Origin: Bacteroidota bacterium
GTDB lineage: Bacteria; Bacteroidota; Bacteroidia; Bacteroidales; JAAUTT01
DNA length: 37,616 bases
Assembly (NCBI GenBank): GCA_021779665.1
Contig: JAJYAG010000053.1
Span: forward strand, 1-37,616
Direction: 5' to 3'
How positions within the stretch are numbered: position 1 is the first letter of the stretch; every line of letters starts with the position of its first letter. The notes beneath the pieces were generated by a model, which saw only the letters and a list, made by a program, of their open reading frames with translations, made no database searches and was not told the origin of the DNA. Position numbers and translations under genes: made by a program. Positions 1 to 7,657 of the stretch are shown piece after piece.

Positions 1-283
1 GATCTAAAGCGGGTTTTGAACCCTGATTATCGCCTAAGAAAGCGGTTTCCTCATATTTTTCAAGGAAATTGGTGAGCGTCAACTGAACATTAATAAAGTC
101 GTTGTTCTCTGCCAGTAATGATTTATTTATCGCGTATTTCTTTTCCAATTGTTCGGTCCGTATTACCGAAACCTGTTGCTTCAACAATTCCCGAATCTCC
201 TTTTGGTTATTCTGGATTTGCGTCAGGTTTTCCTTAACCTTTTCACGCAACATATCGATTGTTTTTCTTATCATCGTTTTCAT
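1..283 (-). CDS. Coiled-coil protein, N-terminal part (truncated by window edge)
   Basis: The reading frame opens with ATG at 283 and stays open for 94 codons to the left edge, so only the N-terminus is visible. It begins MKTMIRKTIDMLREKVKENL and is rich in Lys, Glu, Gln, Asn and Leu with heptad-like spacing of hydrophobic residues, which suggests a long coiled coil. There is no signal peptide or membrane segment in the visible part. A 26-bp palindrome lies about 60 bases upstream and could be its operator. I do not recognise the family; function unknown. Internal Met codons at residues 4 and 11 are alternative starts. Confidence 0.6.
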   Translation of the reverse strand, partial: MKTMIRKTIDMLREKVKENLTQIQNNQKEIRELLKQQVSVIRTEQLEKKYAINKSLLAENNDFINVQLTLTNFLEKYEETAFLGDNQGSKPALD

Positions 284-687
284 AACCCCCGAAATTCGGT
301 CTTTAAGTTTTGCTTTCGGTTATGTTTACGGAGATGTTTCAAAAATGTTAGATGATATATATCATCTAACAAAATTTAATTGATTGTGTTTAAATATTTG
401 TATATAAGATAATTGAAACACAATTTAAAGTAATTATATAAAAAAAACAGTGACGAAATTTATGATTAACTTGACCTAACCTGCATTTATAGTGATTAAA
501 ACTTACAGAATTGAATAATAGATTAGAAAACATGAGTTAGTATAGCATACATCACAGAAATACAAATAGATATATAAAGTTACTTCATAGGATTTAAGTA
601 AAAAGCTTTAAGTAGATTTAATTTTTAGAATGTTGGTTATCAATACATTTATGTAAATAAGTCTGATTTTGATTAATATTCAACCAA
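284..687. other. AT-rich intergenic stretch with one large palindrome
   Basis: About 400 bases between the coiled-coil gene and the outer-membrane-type gene, both read on the minus strand. It is strongly AT-rich and has no convincing ORF on either strand; the short + strand frame beginning near 102 is antisense to the coiled-coil gene. The only structured element is the palindrome at 346-371. No tRNA-like or terminator-like structure was seen in 384-687. Confidence 0.6.
346..371. repeat. 26-bp perfect palindrome, possible operator
   Basis: The half-site TGTTAGATGATAT is followed directly by its exact reverse complement, giving a 26-bp uninterrupted palindrome. It sits 63 bases upstream of the ATG at 283. 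Read on the minus strand it is preceded by AAATTTTG, which is one base off the Bacteroidota -7 box TAnnTTTG, so an operator just downstream of a promoter is plausible. It could instead form an AT-rich RNA hairpin. The dyad itself is certain; the role is inferred. Confidence 0.55.
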
Positions 688-1161
688 TTAATCATCAAAG
701 TCCCAGTGATGATATTCTCCATCCAGGTCTCCCGTTCCTAATGGTAGCTTAAAATAAATACCCGGACTAAAAGCAGAAGTGCCGCCAACATTCCGGTATC
801 GCAAATCCACACCACCAAAATAATTCGCCCAAACAGAGGTCTGAACGCCCAGCTTCCATCTGCTTTCGGCCTTTTGGTGCTCCAACACAGGACCCAGCGA
901 TAAACCCAAAACAGCTATACCGGTTTGCGCCTCTGAGTAAAGACGGAATTTCCCTTTTTCGAATTCAATACCTCCATCAAAACTATAGGGGAATTTCTCA
1001 TAATTCCAGTACGAAACCTCAATAGCAAAAGAAGTATGCATTTTCTTTTCGCAGAAATTAAAGTGCAGCATGGGACCTACCATCCATACGTCTGACCTCT
1101 GCGCATTCGCTTTTCCTATAATCAACACCAAAACAAAAAGGAGTAATCCGAACTTTCTCAT
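688..1161 (-). CDS. Small exported, outer-membrane-type protein of unknown function
   Basis: A frame open upstream to 1218 exists, but the ATG at 1161 gives a clean signal peptide (MRKFGLLLFVLVLIIGKANA, cleavage before QR), so that start is preferred (157 aa). The mature part has alternating aromatic and polar residues and Gly-rich turns (for example GPMLHFNF, GIAVLGLSLGPVLE) as in small outer-membrane beta-barrels, and a strongly acidic C-terminus (DLDGEYHHWDFDD). It follows the isomerase gene by about 80 bases on the same strand. A 13-bp inverted repeat encloses the start codon. No family recognised. Confidence 0.6.
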   Translation of the reverse strand: MRKFGLLLFVLVLIIGKANAQRSDVWMVGPMLHFNFCEKKMHTSFAIEVSYWNYEKFPYSFDGGIEFEKGKFRLYSEAQTGIAVLGLSLGPVLEHQKAESRWKLGVQTSVWANYFGGVDLRYRNVGGTSAFSPGIYFKLPLGTGDLDGEYHHWDFDD

Positions 1162-1197
1162 AACCTGAATTTGAGATGTTCTACGATTACTCCTTTT
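1136..1197 (-). promoter_or_regulatory. Inverted repeat enclosing the start codon of the 688-1161 gene
   Basis: AAAAGGAGTAATC (1136-1148) and its exact complement GATTACTCCTTTT (1185-1197) can pair with a 36-base loop. In the minus-strand transcript the 5' arm is in the leader and contains AAGGAG; the 3' arm is in codons 5-9 and runs into a U-tract, and the start codon lies in the loop. Possible uses are translation control or premature termination. The pairing is seen; the function is inferred. Confidence 0.45.
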
Positions 1198-1243
1198 GGG
1201 AGTTACCTGTTTGATCAATAAACTTTCTCCCTGTTCTGAAACT

Positions 1244-2659
1244 TTAGCAGATTTTTAAAACCGCGATTCCCAGAATGGCTCCCAATTTCTCAAGCTTACT
1301 GCCAATGTGGCCTGTACCAATTGCACAATGGTGAGCAGGGCCGGCTTTTGACCATTTATTTATGAATTCTTTGGCTCCAATTTTAAATCGGTAACGGCTA
1401 TTTGTATTACCGATATTCAAAACAGGTCCGGGGACAGATTCTCCTTCGGCCATCAGCAGGAAAAGTCCATCCCTGCCCTGCACAACAGATAACAATGTAA
1501 CCGGCCCATATTTTACCGACATCTGAATTGACAAACCTTTACCGGGTTTACCGTGATAAAGAGGCAAAGGAACCAACTTTACCCGTCCCTCGGCGATGGA
1601 AAAATGTGCAGGGCCATCATGACCAAGCATCACTATATCATCTGTAAAATCCATGGCATAAAACTCCGAAAAGGAACCTCCGGCTCCAAACGCATCCATT
1701 ATCTTCATAGCCTGGGCATTTTTAACTTCACATTCTCCGGCAACAGGAACATGATTACCCGTAAGAAGCGTATTACCGGCAATAACAGAGGTTACAATGT
1801 TTTCATAATCATTCCCCGGGCTACCTTCATAATAATAGGCAAGTGAGCCTAGCTTGTGAGCAGCAACGAGCTTATCCAGGGCAACCGAGGTTAGAGCAGC
1901 ACGTTCAAGTTCATCGCTCTCACACTCGGGTGTAACATCAAACTTCTGACGAAATTCTTCAAGCTTTTTCCCCACTTCTTCACGGGAAGTTTCGTCGCGA
2001 TGTTTTTTGAGCTCACACATTTCAACAATTTCGATATGGGTACCAAACACGGCACATTGCTGGGTCAAGTCGGTATACACGTCGAGCATGCCATTATAAT
2101 AATGCCCCAGAATACCCAGCCGGTTCGAACGCATAACTGAGGCAACCTTTGCAGCCTCAATCCAGGTTAAGATATCCTGCCACGCAGCAGCTTCTTCCAG
2201 GTAACCTGTTACAAAATCGTAGGAGATGTTGCAACGATTAAATACCGAAGCAATTTCGGGAACTGAACATGCCTGGCAATTTGCGAGCCATTCGCCTGTC
2301 ATTTTTCCGCGGTCGCCTAACCCGTTTATATAATTGTAATCGATAGCCGGTGTTGGCTGCAGGTTCAAAATTACAAAAGGCACTTTTACCTGCTGTGCTA
2401 CCGGCAACACTGTGGACGATAAGGCATAAGTTGAAATGTAAAGAAAAACCAACTCCACCCCTTCTCTTTTCAACATGGCTGCAGCTTCGCGGGCTTTCTC
2501 AGGGTTATCAACCATTCCGGCATCTATAAGCGTAATGCCGGTTTGCAACATCCTTTCGCTTATAAATTCCTGATATTTCTTTAATCTGTCCAAAAGTCCG
2601 TCGAACTGTCCCCAATAGGTGTCGAGACCAATACCAAAAAGGCCTATTTTTACGCTCAT
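1244..2659 (-). CDS. L-arabinose isomerase-like sugar isomerase
   Basis: A 471-aa cytoplasmic protein with no signal peptide, related to the AraA/L-fucose isomerase superfamily, which interconverts aldoses and ketoses with a divalent metal. By recalled alignment with E. coli AraA (about 500 aa; Glu306, Glu333, His350, His450) the equivalent residues are present: Glu309 (VAGECEV), Glu332 (GGSFSEFYAMDF), His347 (MLGHDGPAH) and His443/444 (GPAHHCAIGTGH). Overall divergence from AraA is large, so the substrate is open. Its ATG lies 3 bases after the stop of the GH106 gene, indicating co-transcription and probably translational coupling. A role on a pentose or 6-deoxyhexose released by the locus is inferred. 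Confidence 0.8.
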   Translation of the reverse strand: MSVKIGLFGIGLDTYWGQFDGLLDRLKKYQEFISERMLQTGITLIDAGMVDNPEKAREAAAMLKREGVELVFLYISTYALSSTVLPVAQQVKVPFVILNLQPTPAIDYNYINGLGDRGKMTGEWLANCQACSVPEIASVFNRCNISYDFVTGYLEEAAAWQDILTWIEAAKVASVMRSNRLGILGHYYNGMLDVYTDLTQQCAVFGTHIEIVEMCELKKHRDETSREEVGKKLEEFRQKFDVTPECESDELERAALTSVALDKLVAAHKLGSLAYYYEGSPGNDYENIVTSVIAGNTLLTGNHVPVAGECEVKNAQAMKIMDAFGAGGSFSEFYAMDFTDDIVMLGHDGPAHFSIAEGRVKLVPLPLYHGKPGKGLSIQMSVKYGPVTLLSVVQGRDGLFLLMAEGESVPGPVLNIGNTNSRYRFKIGAKEFINKWSKAGPAHHCAIGTGHIGSKLEKLGAILGIAVLKIC

Positions 2660-2662
2660 ACG

Positions 2663-5600
2663 CTATTTTTTAAGTTGAAAAGAAGGAAATTTTCTTATTA
2701 CCACAGGACTCAGCAAACCCGAAGGCCGCAGCAGTTGCTCTGCATTTTTATCTTCGAACTTGTTAATGTTGGTTTTGGTGGTTCTTTGGTCCGGAGGTAG
2801 ATTTCCATCGCCAATCAACCGGTTAGGCCACATGTTAACAACCTCAACCTCCACGTCGTTTTCACCGCTTTTTACATAACTGCTAATATCGAAACGGAAC
2901 GGCGCGCTCCAAAGCACCTGCATCTGGTGACCATTAATCTTTACCGACGCCATTTCCTGAACATTACCCAGGTCGAGAACCCATTTATTTCCGGTAATTT
3001 CACTGTCCGAGATCATAAACTTATTGTAGTATTTCGCTGTTCCCGAATAATATTTAACACCTGGATCGTCAAACTCGGTCCACGATTTAAGTGTTGCCAA
3101 TTCCAGCTTTTCAGGAGCTCCTCTACCCGAAACAAATTTTAATGTCCAGCTGTTCTTTGGCAAAATCATATTTGGATCGACTTTGCCTTCAATATTATCA
3201 ACTTTCCCATCGGACCATTTTAAGGAGTATTTCCCTGACTGATAAACCTCAGCCTTTGTATTTCCATTGTTCCGGACAACGCTGATCACAGGAAAATCGG
3301 CGGCTTCCAATGTTGCAGCCGGAAATATCTGTTTACCATCTTTATTGATTTCGGTAATATGCAGCTTTGGTTCGTCTTTACGGAAGACTATAAACTTGGA
3401 TCCTTCCGGCTCGAAATGAAGAGGAACAACAGTGATCCCATTTTCTTCGCGATAAACAGGCACTTCGGTAATTTCTCCGGTAATCGGGTTCCAAATTTCA
3501 GGAACCATTCCGGAAACCCTAAACCGAGCTGTAATCTGCTCGTAACGGTCGGGCATTTCTGTGATATAACGATATTGAAAATCGTTAAATTCTTTACGGG
3601 AGAACCTGTTGGAAATAAAATAGATCTCCTGTCCTGCAGTAGTGCGGTGGATATAATCGAAGGCAGAATTTTTATCAGCGCTGACGAACGAGAAATCCTG
3701 ATCTATTTTCATTTCTGCGAGCACATCGTTCACTGACTTCCCCCAAATCACTTTACCTTTGCCGTACTTATTTTCAGTGATATTTTTCCCATCGGTTTTT
3801 CCCCACATCTTTGCTGCAATTGTTTCAAATTCCTTATCAGCCGCCGGGTAATCATTTAAGCCAGTTACAACTCCGGGACGGGAAGATATAAGCGTCATCC
3901 CATTTTTTACAAGCATTTCGAGTTTTTTAAGCACCGCCAGATCAATTCCCTTTTTAGGGTCCATCATCATCACACGGTAACTCATTCCGTCAGGTAAAAC
4001 TATTTTTTTGCCATCGAACGATACACGGTTCAGCACAACATCTTTCGAGCATTTATCCCAATCGTAGCCAAATTTAAGTTCGGGTAGCTCTTCCTTTAAA
4101 AAGACAAAGTTTGGAACATCGTCGCCATAGTAATAAAGCACATCGGCAACAAACAATCCCTGCTGAAGCATAAAACTCGAACGATTCAAGTAACTGATAA
4201 AATCACCGGCATGCTCCCACCAGGTAACATTGGGGTTCAGATGGGTGCCGGCAAAATATTCGTTTCCGGGAAGCCCAAATTCTTTAGGCGAGGAAGTAAA
4301 CGTATGCCAAACAATACGATTGACACCGCTGCAGAAAACACGGTCGATATTGCCTTTCAGATCTTTGGGCGACCGCTCCCACTGCGGACCAATGCTTGTA
4401 GGCCCTTCGGCAGCAACAAACCTTTTGCCGTTTGTATGCGCCACACAAGCACTTTGCCGAACCGATAACCTTTCATCATCTTTGATGCGATGCGTATTGG
4501 CCATGGCCCAGAATTCCCCTTGAGGAAAATCGCTGATGCCCATCACCCTTAATGCATCAACCGGTGCCGAATGCGGACCGCCCGACTCGGGATGAATGCC
4601 CATTCCATATTTGTGTGCAAGATTGTAAAAGAGCTGATAATGATTCTTTTCAACCAGATCGCCCACCGTCTTGCGGAAATCGTGCAAAAAGCGGTGCGAT
4701 ACCTGGCGGTTATCAACAATTCGCCCCGTAAGAACGGGCATATACCTGCTGATATCATAACCTCTTAACGCTTTAAAATCGGTCGGGAAATTCTTTGTCC
4801 AGCTCACAACGTTCATCTCCCAGCTGTCGGTTTGCAGAAACTTTACGCTGTTGCCAACCGCTTGCGCCTCTTTTATAAGGGGTAAAATCACTGTATTGCT
4901 GAATAAATCGAATGCTTCGGCGCTCAAATGATCAAGTGACAATCCGCTCCAACCATCGCTGCTTGTGGATGTCATGGCTCCGGTGCAGGTATAACCGTAC
5001 CGTATAATGGTCCACTCTCCCTCCGGTGCATTCCATTCTAAGGTTTCGTTATTAAAATTTGGTGTAAGGTCAATTATTTCGTTGCTTTTTAATGCATACT
5101 TTTCGCCGTTATCCGGGTAATCGTCCCAAAGTTCATTTAAGGGATAAACGCCCTTCCATCCTATTGGTTTATTGAACGATTTCTTATCCCAGTTCTGTAT
5201 TGCCTCATTTTTCAAAGGAGCATCCTTAATTTTTCTTACCGCCTGAACCATTATATCACCATACCATAATTTGACCTCAGGCTTAGGCAGGTTGATGCTC
5301 AGTTTCTTCCCACCCTGAACGTCTACTTCGCTCCACACAATTTTCTTCATGGCAAATTCAGGAGTGATAGACGGAGCTCCCGGATTCCACCCACTCTGAA
5401 CGTTGACGCTAAGCTCTATACCTAACCGGTCGGCTTCTTTAACCGCATGTTTATATAATTCCATCCATGCAGGACTCATAAACACGGGGCCCGCTTCAGT
5501 TTTTCTGGCAACTGTATAGTTTGAACTACCAGCATCCACAACCGAGGCGCCTCCGTAACCTTTAGCTTTCATTTCGGTGAGATCGCGGGTAATAGATTCT

Positions 5601-5818
5601 TTGGTAGCCATGCTGTTAAGCCACCACCAATAGCACCGTAACCGTGATTCGGATGGCGGATTCTGAAAACTCTTCTTCAGTTCGGGATATGCAATCTTTA
5701 TATCAGTACTTACCGGATATGATGGCTGAGCACTTATGTTTAAACTGTTCAGCAGTAACAAAAAAATGATGGAGTTAAATTCAAAAAAAGCAATGCGGCG
5801 CCTTCTTTTTTGATCCAT
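2663..5818 (-). CDS. GH106-type alpha-L-rhamnosidase, exported
   Basis: A 1051-aa protein starting at the ATG at 5818; the frame is open to a TTG at 5842. N-terminal basic stretch MDQKRRRR and a hydrophobic segment ending LNISAQ form a signal peptide. The segment FQNPPSESRLRCYWWWLN (about residues 50-70) is the typical opening of GH106 rhamnosidases. Further conserved blocks are TDSWEM (about 330-335), GEFWA (Glu435), VAAEGP (Glu471) and VNRIVWHTF. The C-terminal part (about 925-1030; KWVLDLGNV, VEVVNMWPNR) looks like a beta-sandwich carbohydrate-binding domain. GH106 enzymes cleave terminal rhamnose from pectic rhamnogalacturonans and other glycans; the exact substrate cannot be read here. 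It is cotranscribed with the isomerase gene, downstream of a terminator hairpin after susD. Confidence 0.85.
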   Translation of the reverse strand: MDQKRRRRIAFFEFNSIIFLLLLNSLNISAQPSYPVSTDIKIAYPELKKSFQNPPSESRLRCYWWWLNSMATKESITRDLTEMKAKGYGGASVVDAGSSNYTVARKTEAGPVFMSPAWMELYKHAVKEADRLGIELSVNVQSGWNPGAPSITPEFAMKKIVWSEVDVQGGKKLSINLPKPEVKLWYGDIMVQAVRKIKDAPLKNEAIQNWDKKSFNKPIGWKGVYPLNELWDDYPDNGEKYALKSNEIIDLTPNFNNETLEWNAPEGEWTIIRYGYTCTGAMTSTSSDGWSGLSLDHLSAEAFDLFSNTVILPLIKEAQAVGNSVKFLQTDSWEMNVVSWTKNFPTDFKALRGYDISRYMPVLTGRIVDNRQVSHRFLHDFRKTVGDLVEKNHYQLFYNLAHKYGMGIHPESGGPHSAPVDALRVMGISDFPQGEFWAMANTHRIKDDERLSVRQSACVAHTNGKRFVAAEGPTSIGPQWERSPKDLKGNIDRVFCSGVNRIVWHTFTSSPKEFGLPGNEYFAGTHLNPNVTWWEHAGDFISYLNRSSFMLQQGLFVADVLYYYGDDVPNFVFLKEELPELKFGYDWDKCSKDVVLNRVSFDGKKIVLPDGMSYRVMMMDPKKGIDLAVLKKLEMLVKNGMTLISSRPGVVTGLNDYPAADKEFETIAAKMWGKTDGKNITENKYGKGKVIWGKSVNDVLAEMKIDQDFSFVSADKNSAFDYIHRTTAGQEIYFISNRFSRKEFNDFQYRYITEMPDRYEQITARFRVSGMVPEIWNPITGEITEVPVYREENGITVVPLHFEPEGSKFIVFRKDEPKLHITEINKDGKQIFPAATLEAADFPVISVVRNNGNTKAEVYQSGKYSLKWSDGKVDNIEGKVDPNMILPKNSWTLKFVSGRGAPEKLELATLKSWTEFDDPGVKYYSGTAKYYNKFMISDSEITGNKWVLDLGNVQEMASVKINGHQMQVLWSAPFRFDISSYVKSGENDVEVEVVNMWPNRLIGDGNLPPDQRTTKTNINKFEDKNAEQLLRPSGLLSPVVIRKFPSFQLKK

Positions 5819-5875
5819 GGTAAAAAAGTTAAAGGTTAGCAAATTATAAAAGGAAAGGTATGATTTAGCAGTTAA

Positions 5876-5914
5876 AAAACTGAGTGCAGAAGAAAAACTT
5901 CCGCACTCAGTTTT
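5876..5914 (-). terminator. Intrinsic terminator between susD and the GH106 gene
   Basis: AAAACTGAGTGC (5876-5887) pairs exactly with GCACTCAGTTTT (5903-5914); inside, GAAG pairs with CTTC across one mismatch, closing an A5 loop (U5 in the minus-strand transcript). On the minus strand the stem runs into a T6 tract. It lies 18 bases after the susD stop and 57 bases before the GH106 ATG, so it would end most SusCD transcripts or lower enzyme expression through partial read-through. Confidence 0.8.
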
Positions 5915-5931
5915 AAAAGATGAATATCAGA

Positions 5932-7638
5932 TTACCGGGATGTCCAGCCTGGGTTTTGTTCCAGCTTCTCGTCCTTATTGGTATCAATAATTGTTTGAGG
6001 AATTGGCCATAAGTTATAATCGAACGTCAAAGTAGCTTTGGCTTCGGGCCAGAAGGCATACTTGCGGATACGTTCAACGGCAATGGTGCCGCCCATGCGA
6101 AGAAGTGTATTCCAGCGACATTCTTCATATACAAGTTCACGGCTTCGTTCATCAAGAATAAGATTGAACTTATCGTCAACATCGGCGGCTGTTACTAAAT
6201 AAGAACAGTTTGCACGACTGCGGAGCAGGTTAATGTCGGCAGCAGCACCAGCTTTATCGCCCATACGTTGTTTTGCTTCAGCACGCAATAAAATTGTTTC
6301 GGGCAAACGCATAAAATAATCGTCGCGGAAAAGGTTGCTGCGGTTTTCTCCATCAGTCAGACCGGTATAAAGATCGGTGGCAATTTTACAGGATATTGGG
6401 TAACAGAGACTTCTGTTATTATCGTTGTTATATAATATCGACCAGGGTACAGTTAGGTTATAATAAGCCGATGTTTTAACATTGCCAAGGAAGTTTCTTT
6501 TTAAAACAATATCTGAGTTTCTCATATCGTCGCTCCATTTTCCGGCATAAACACTATCGCGTGTGTACATGGTGGGAATAATTTGTGCAATACCGCGACC
6601 ACCAACATCTTCGAGTGTACCGGTAAGATGTCCCGAAGAACCATCGCGAAATACAGCGCCATAGGTACGGGAATATGGAAGTTTCGATTTTTTATCTTCA
6701 GCCTTATAAGCTGCATAATCAACCTGTAAAGCCCAGATACATTCCTTGTTGCCATCCTGGTAATTTACATTGTTTTCCTGGAATAAATCCCAGTAGACAT
6801 TTCCTTTGGCTTCTGCTTTCCTGGCACCATAACGGGCTTTCATCAATGAATAAGTTCCTCCGTCAATCACTTTGTTTCCATAGACAACCGACTGGCTGAA
6901 AGCTGTAGTGGCCTCGGAAGCTTTGCCTTCAGCAGCAAGCTGAGTTCCCAGGGCAAGATAAAGTTCGCAAAGTGTATGCTGAGCAGCTCCTTTAACCAGA
7001 CGACCACCAGCTGTTGTGGTTTCAGGAAGATCGTTTTCGATTGCAAGAAGTTCGTTAATGGCATATTGATAGGTTTCCGCCCTTGTTGCTCTTTTGTAAT
7101 TATAGGCAGGAACAATGGTAATATCCTCAACAATGGGTACGCCGCCAAAGAGTTCTGCCAGGTTTTTGTAAGCAAATGCCCGGAAGAATTTTGCCTGAGC
7201 AATGGTATAGGCCTTTTCGGCATCGGACGACCACGATATTTGAGTCTGAGCCGCAGCATAAAGAGCAAGATTTGCCCTGGAAATCATCTGGTACCATGTG
7301 CTGTAGATGTTATAGAAATTACCGTTATCCGGGTTGATATTGCCATAGTTATTGAAAGTATTACCACGACGAATGCTTGGCACATCGAACATATCGGTTC
7401 CATTTCCACGCAAAACAAAGATCCAGCCTTCTTCATTCGGATTAGCCCACAAATCACGCATCTGAGCATAAATGGCCAGTAGAACCTGGTCAATCTGAGT
7501 TGAAGAAGAGAAAGCATTGTCGACTGTATAAAAAGTAGAAGGCTTTTCTTCCAGAAACTTATCATCGTTTTCACATCCTGTAATATTGATTAGCAGGATT
7601 GCTATCAATATGAAGTATAGAATTTTTATATTTTTCAT
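5932..7638 (-). CDS. SusD/RagB-family nutrient-binding lipoprotein
   Basis: A 568-aa surface glycan-binding lipoprotein that caps its SusC partner. The signal peptide ends in lipobox NITGC (Cys22), followed by ENDDKF, an acidic/Lys stretch like the Bacteroidota surface-lipoprotein export signal. Typical SusD features follow: FLEEKPSTFYTVDNAF, then FFRAFAYKNLAELFGGVPIV (TPR region), and the C-terminal pattern FMRLPETILLRAEAKQRMGD with INLLRSRAN, LDERSRELVYEECRW and QNPGW at the end. It starts 19 bases after the susC stop, the usual tight pair. Ligand specificity cannot be read from the sequence. Confidence 0.95.
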   Translation of the reverse strand: MKNIKILYFILIAILLINITGCENDDKFLEEKPSTFYTVDNAFSSSTQIDQVLLAIYAQMRDLWANPNEEGWIFVLRGNGTDMFDVPSIRRGNTFNNYGNINPDNGNFYNIYSTWYQMISRANLALYAAAQTQISWSSDAEKAYTIAQAKFFRAFAYKNLAELFGGVPIVEDITIVPAYNYKRATRAETYQYAINELLAIENDLPETTTAGGRLVKGAAQHTLCELYLALGTQLAAEGKASEATTAFSQSVVYGNKVIDGGTYSLMKARYGARKAEAKGNVYWDLFQENNVNYQDGNKECIWALQVDYAAYKAEDKKSKLPYSRTYGAVFRDGSSGHLTGTLEDVGGRGIAQIIPTMYTRDSVYAGKWSDDMRNSDIVLKRNFLGNVKTSAYYNLTVPWSILYNNDNNRSLCYPISCKIATDLYTGLTDGENRSNLFRDDYFMRLPETILLRAEAKQRMGDKAGAAADINLLRSRANCSYLVTAADVDDKFNLILDERSRELVYEECRWNTLLRMGGTIAVERIRKYAFWPEAKATLTFDYNLWPIPQTIIDTNKDEKLEQNPGWTSR

Positions 7639-7657
7639 AGCTAATTACTTTTAATGT

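Noticed and set aside
6976-7482. 168-codon + strand frame within susD
   Set aside because: Antisense shadow of a full-length SusD gene with intact motifs.
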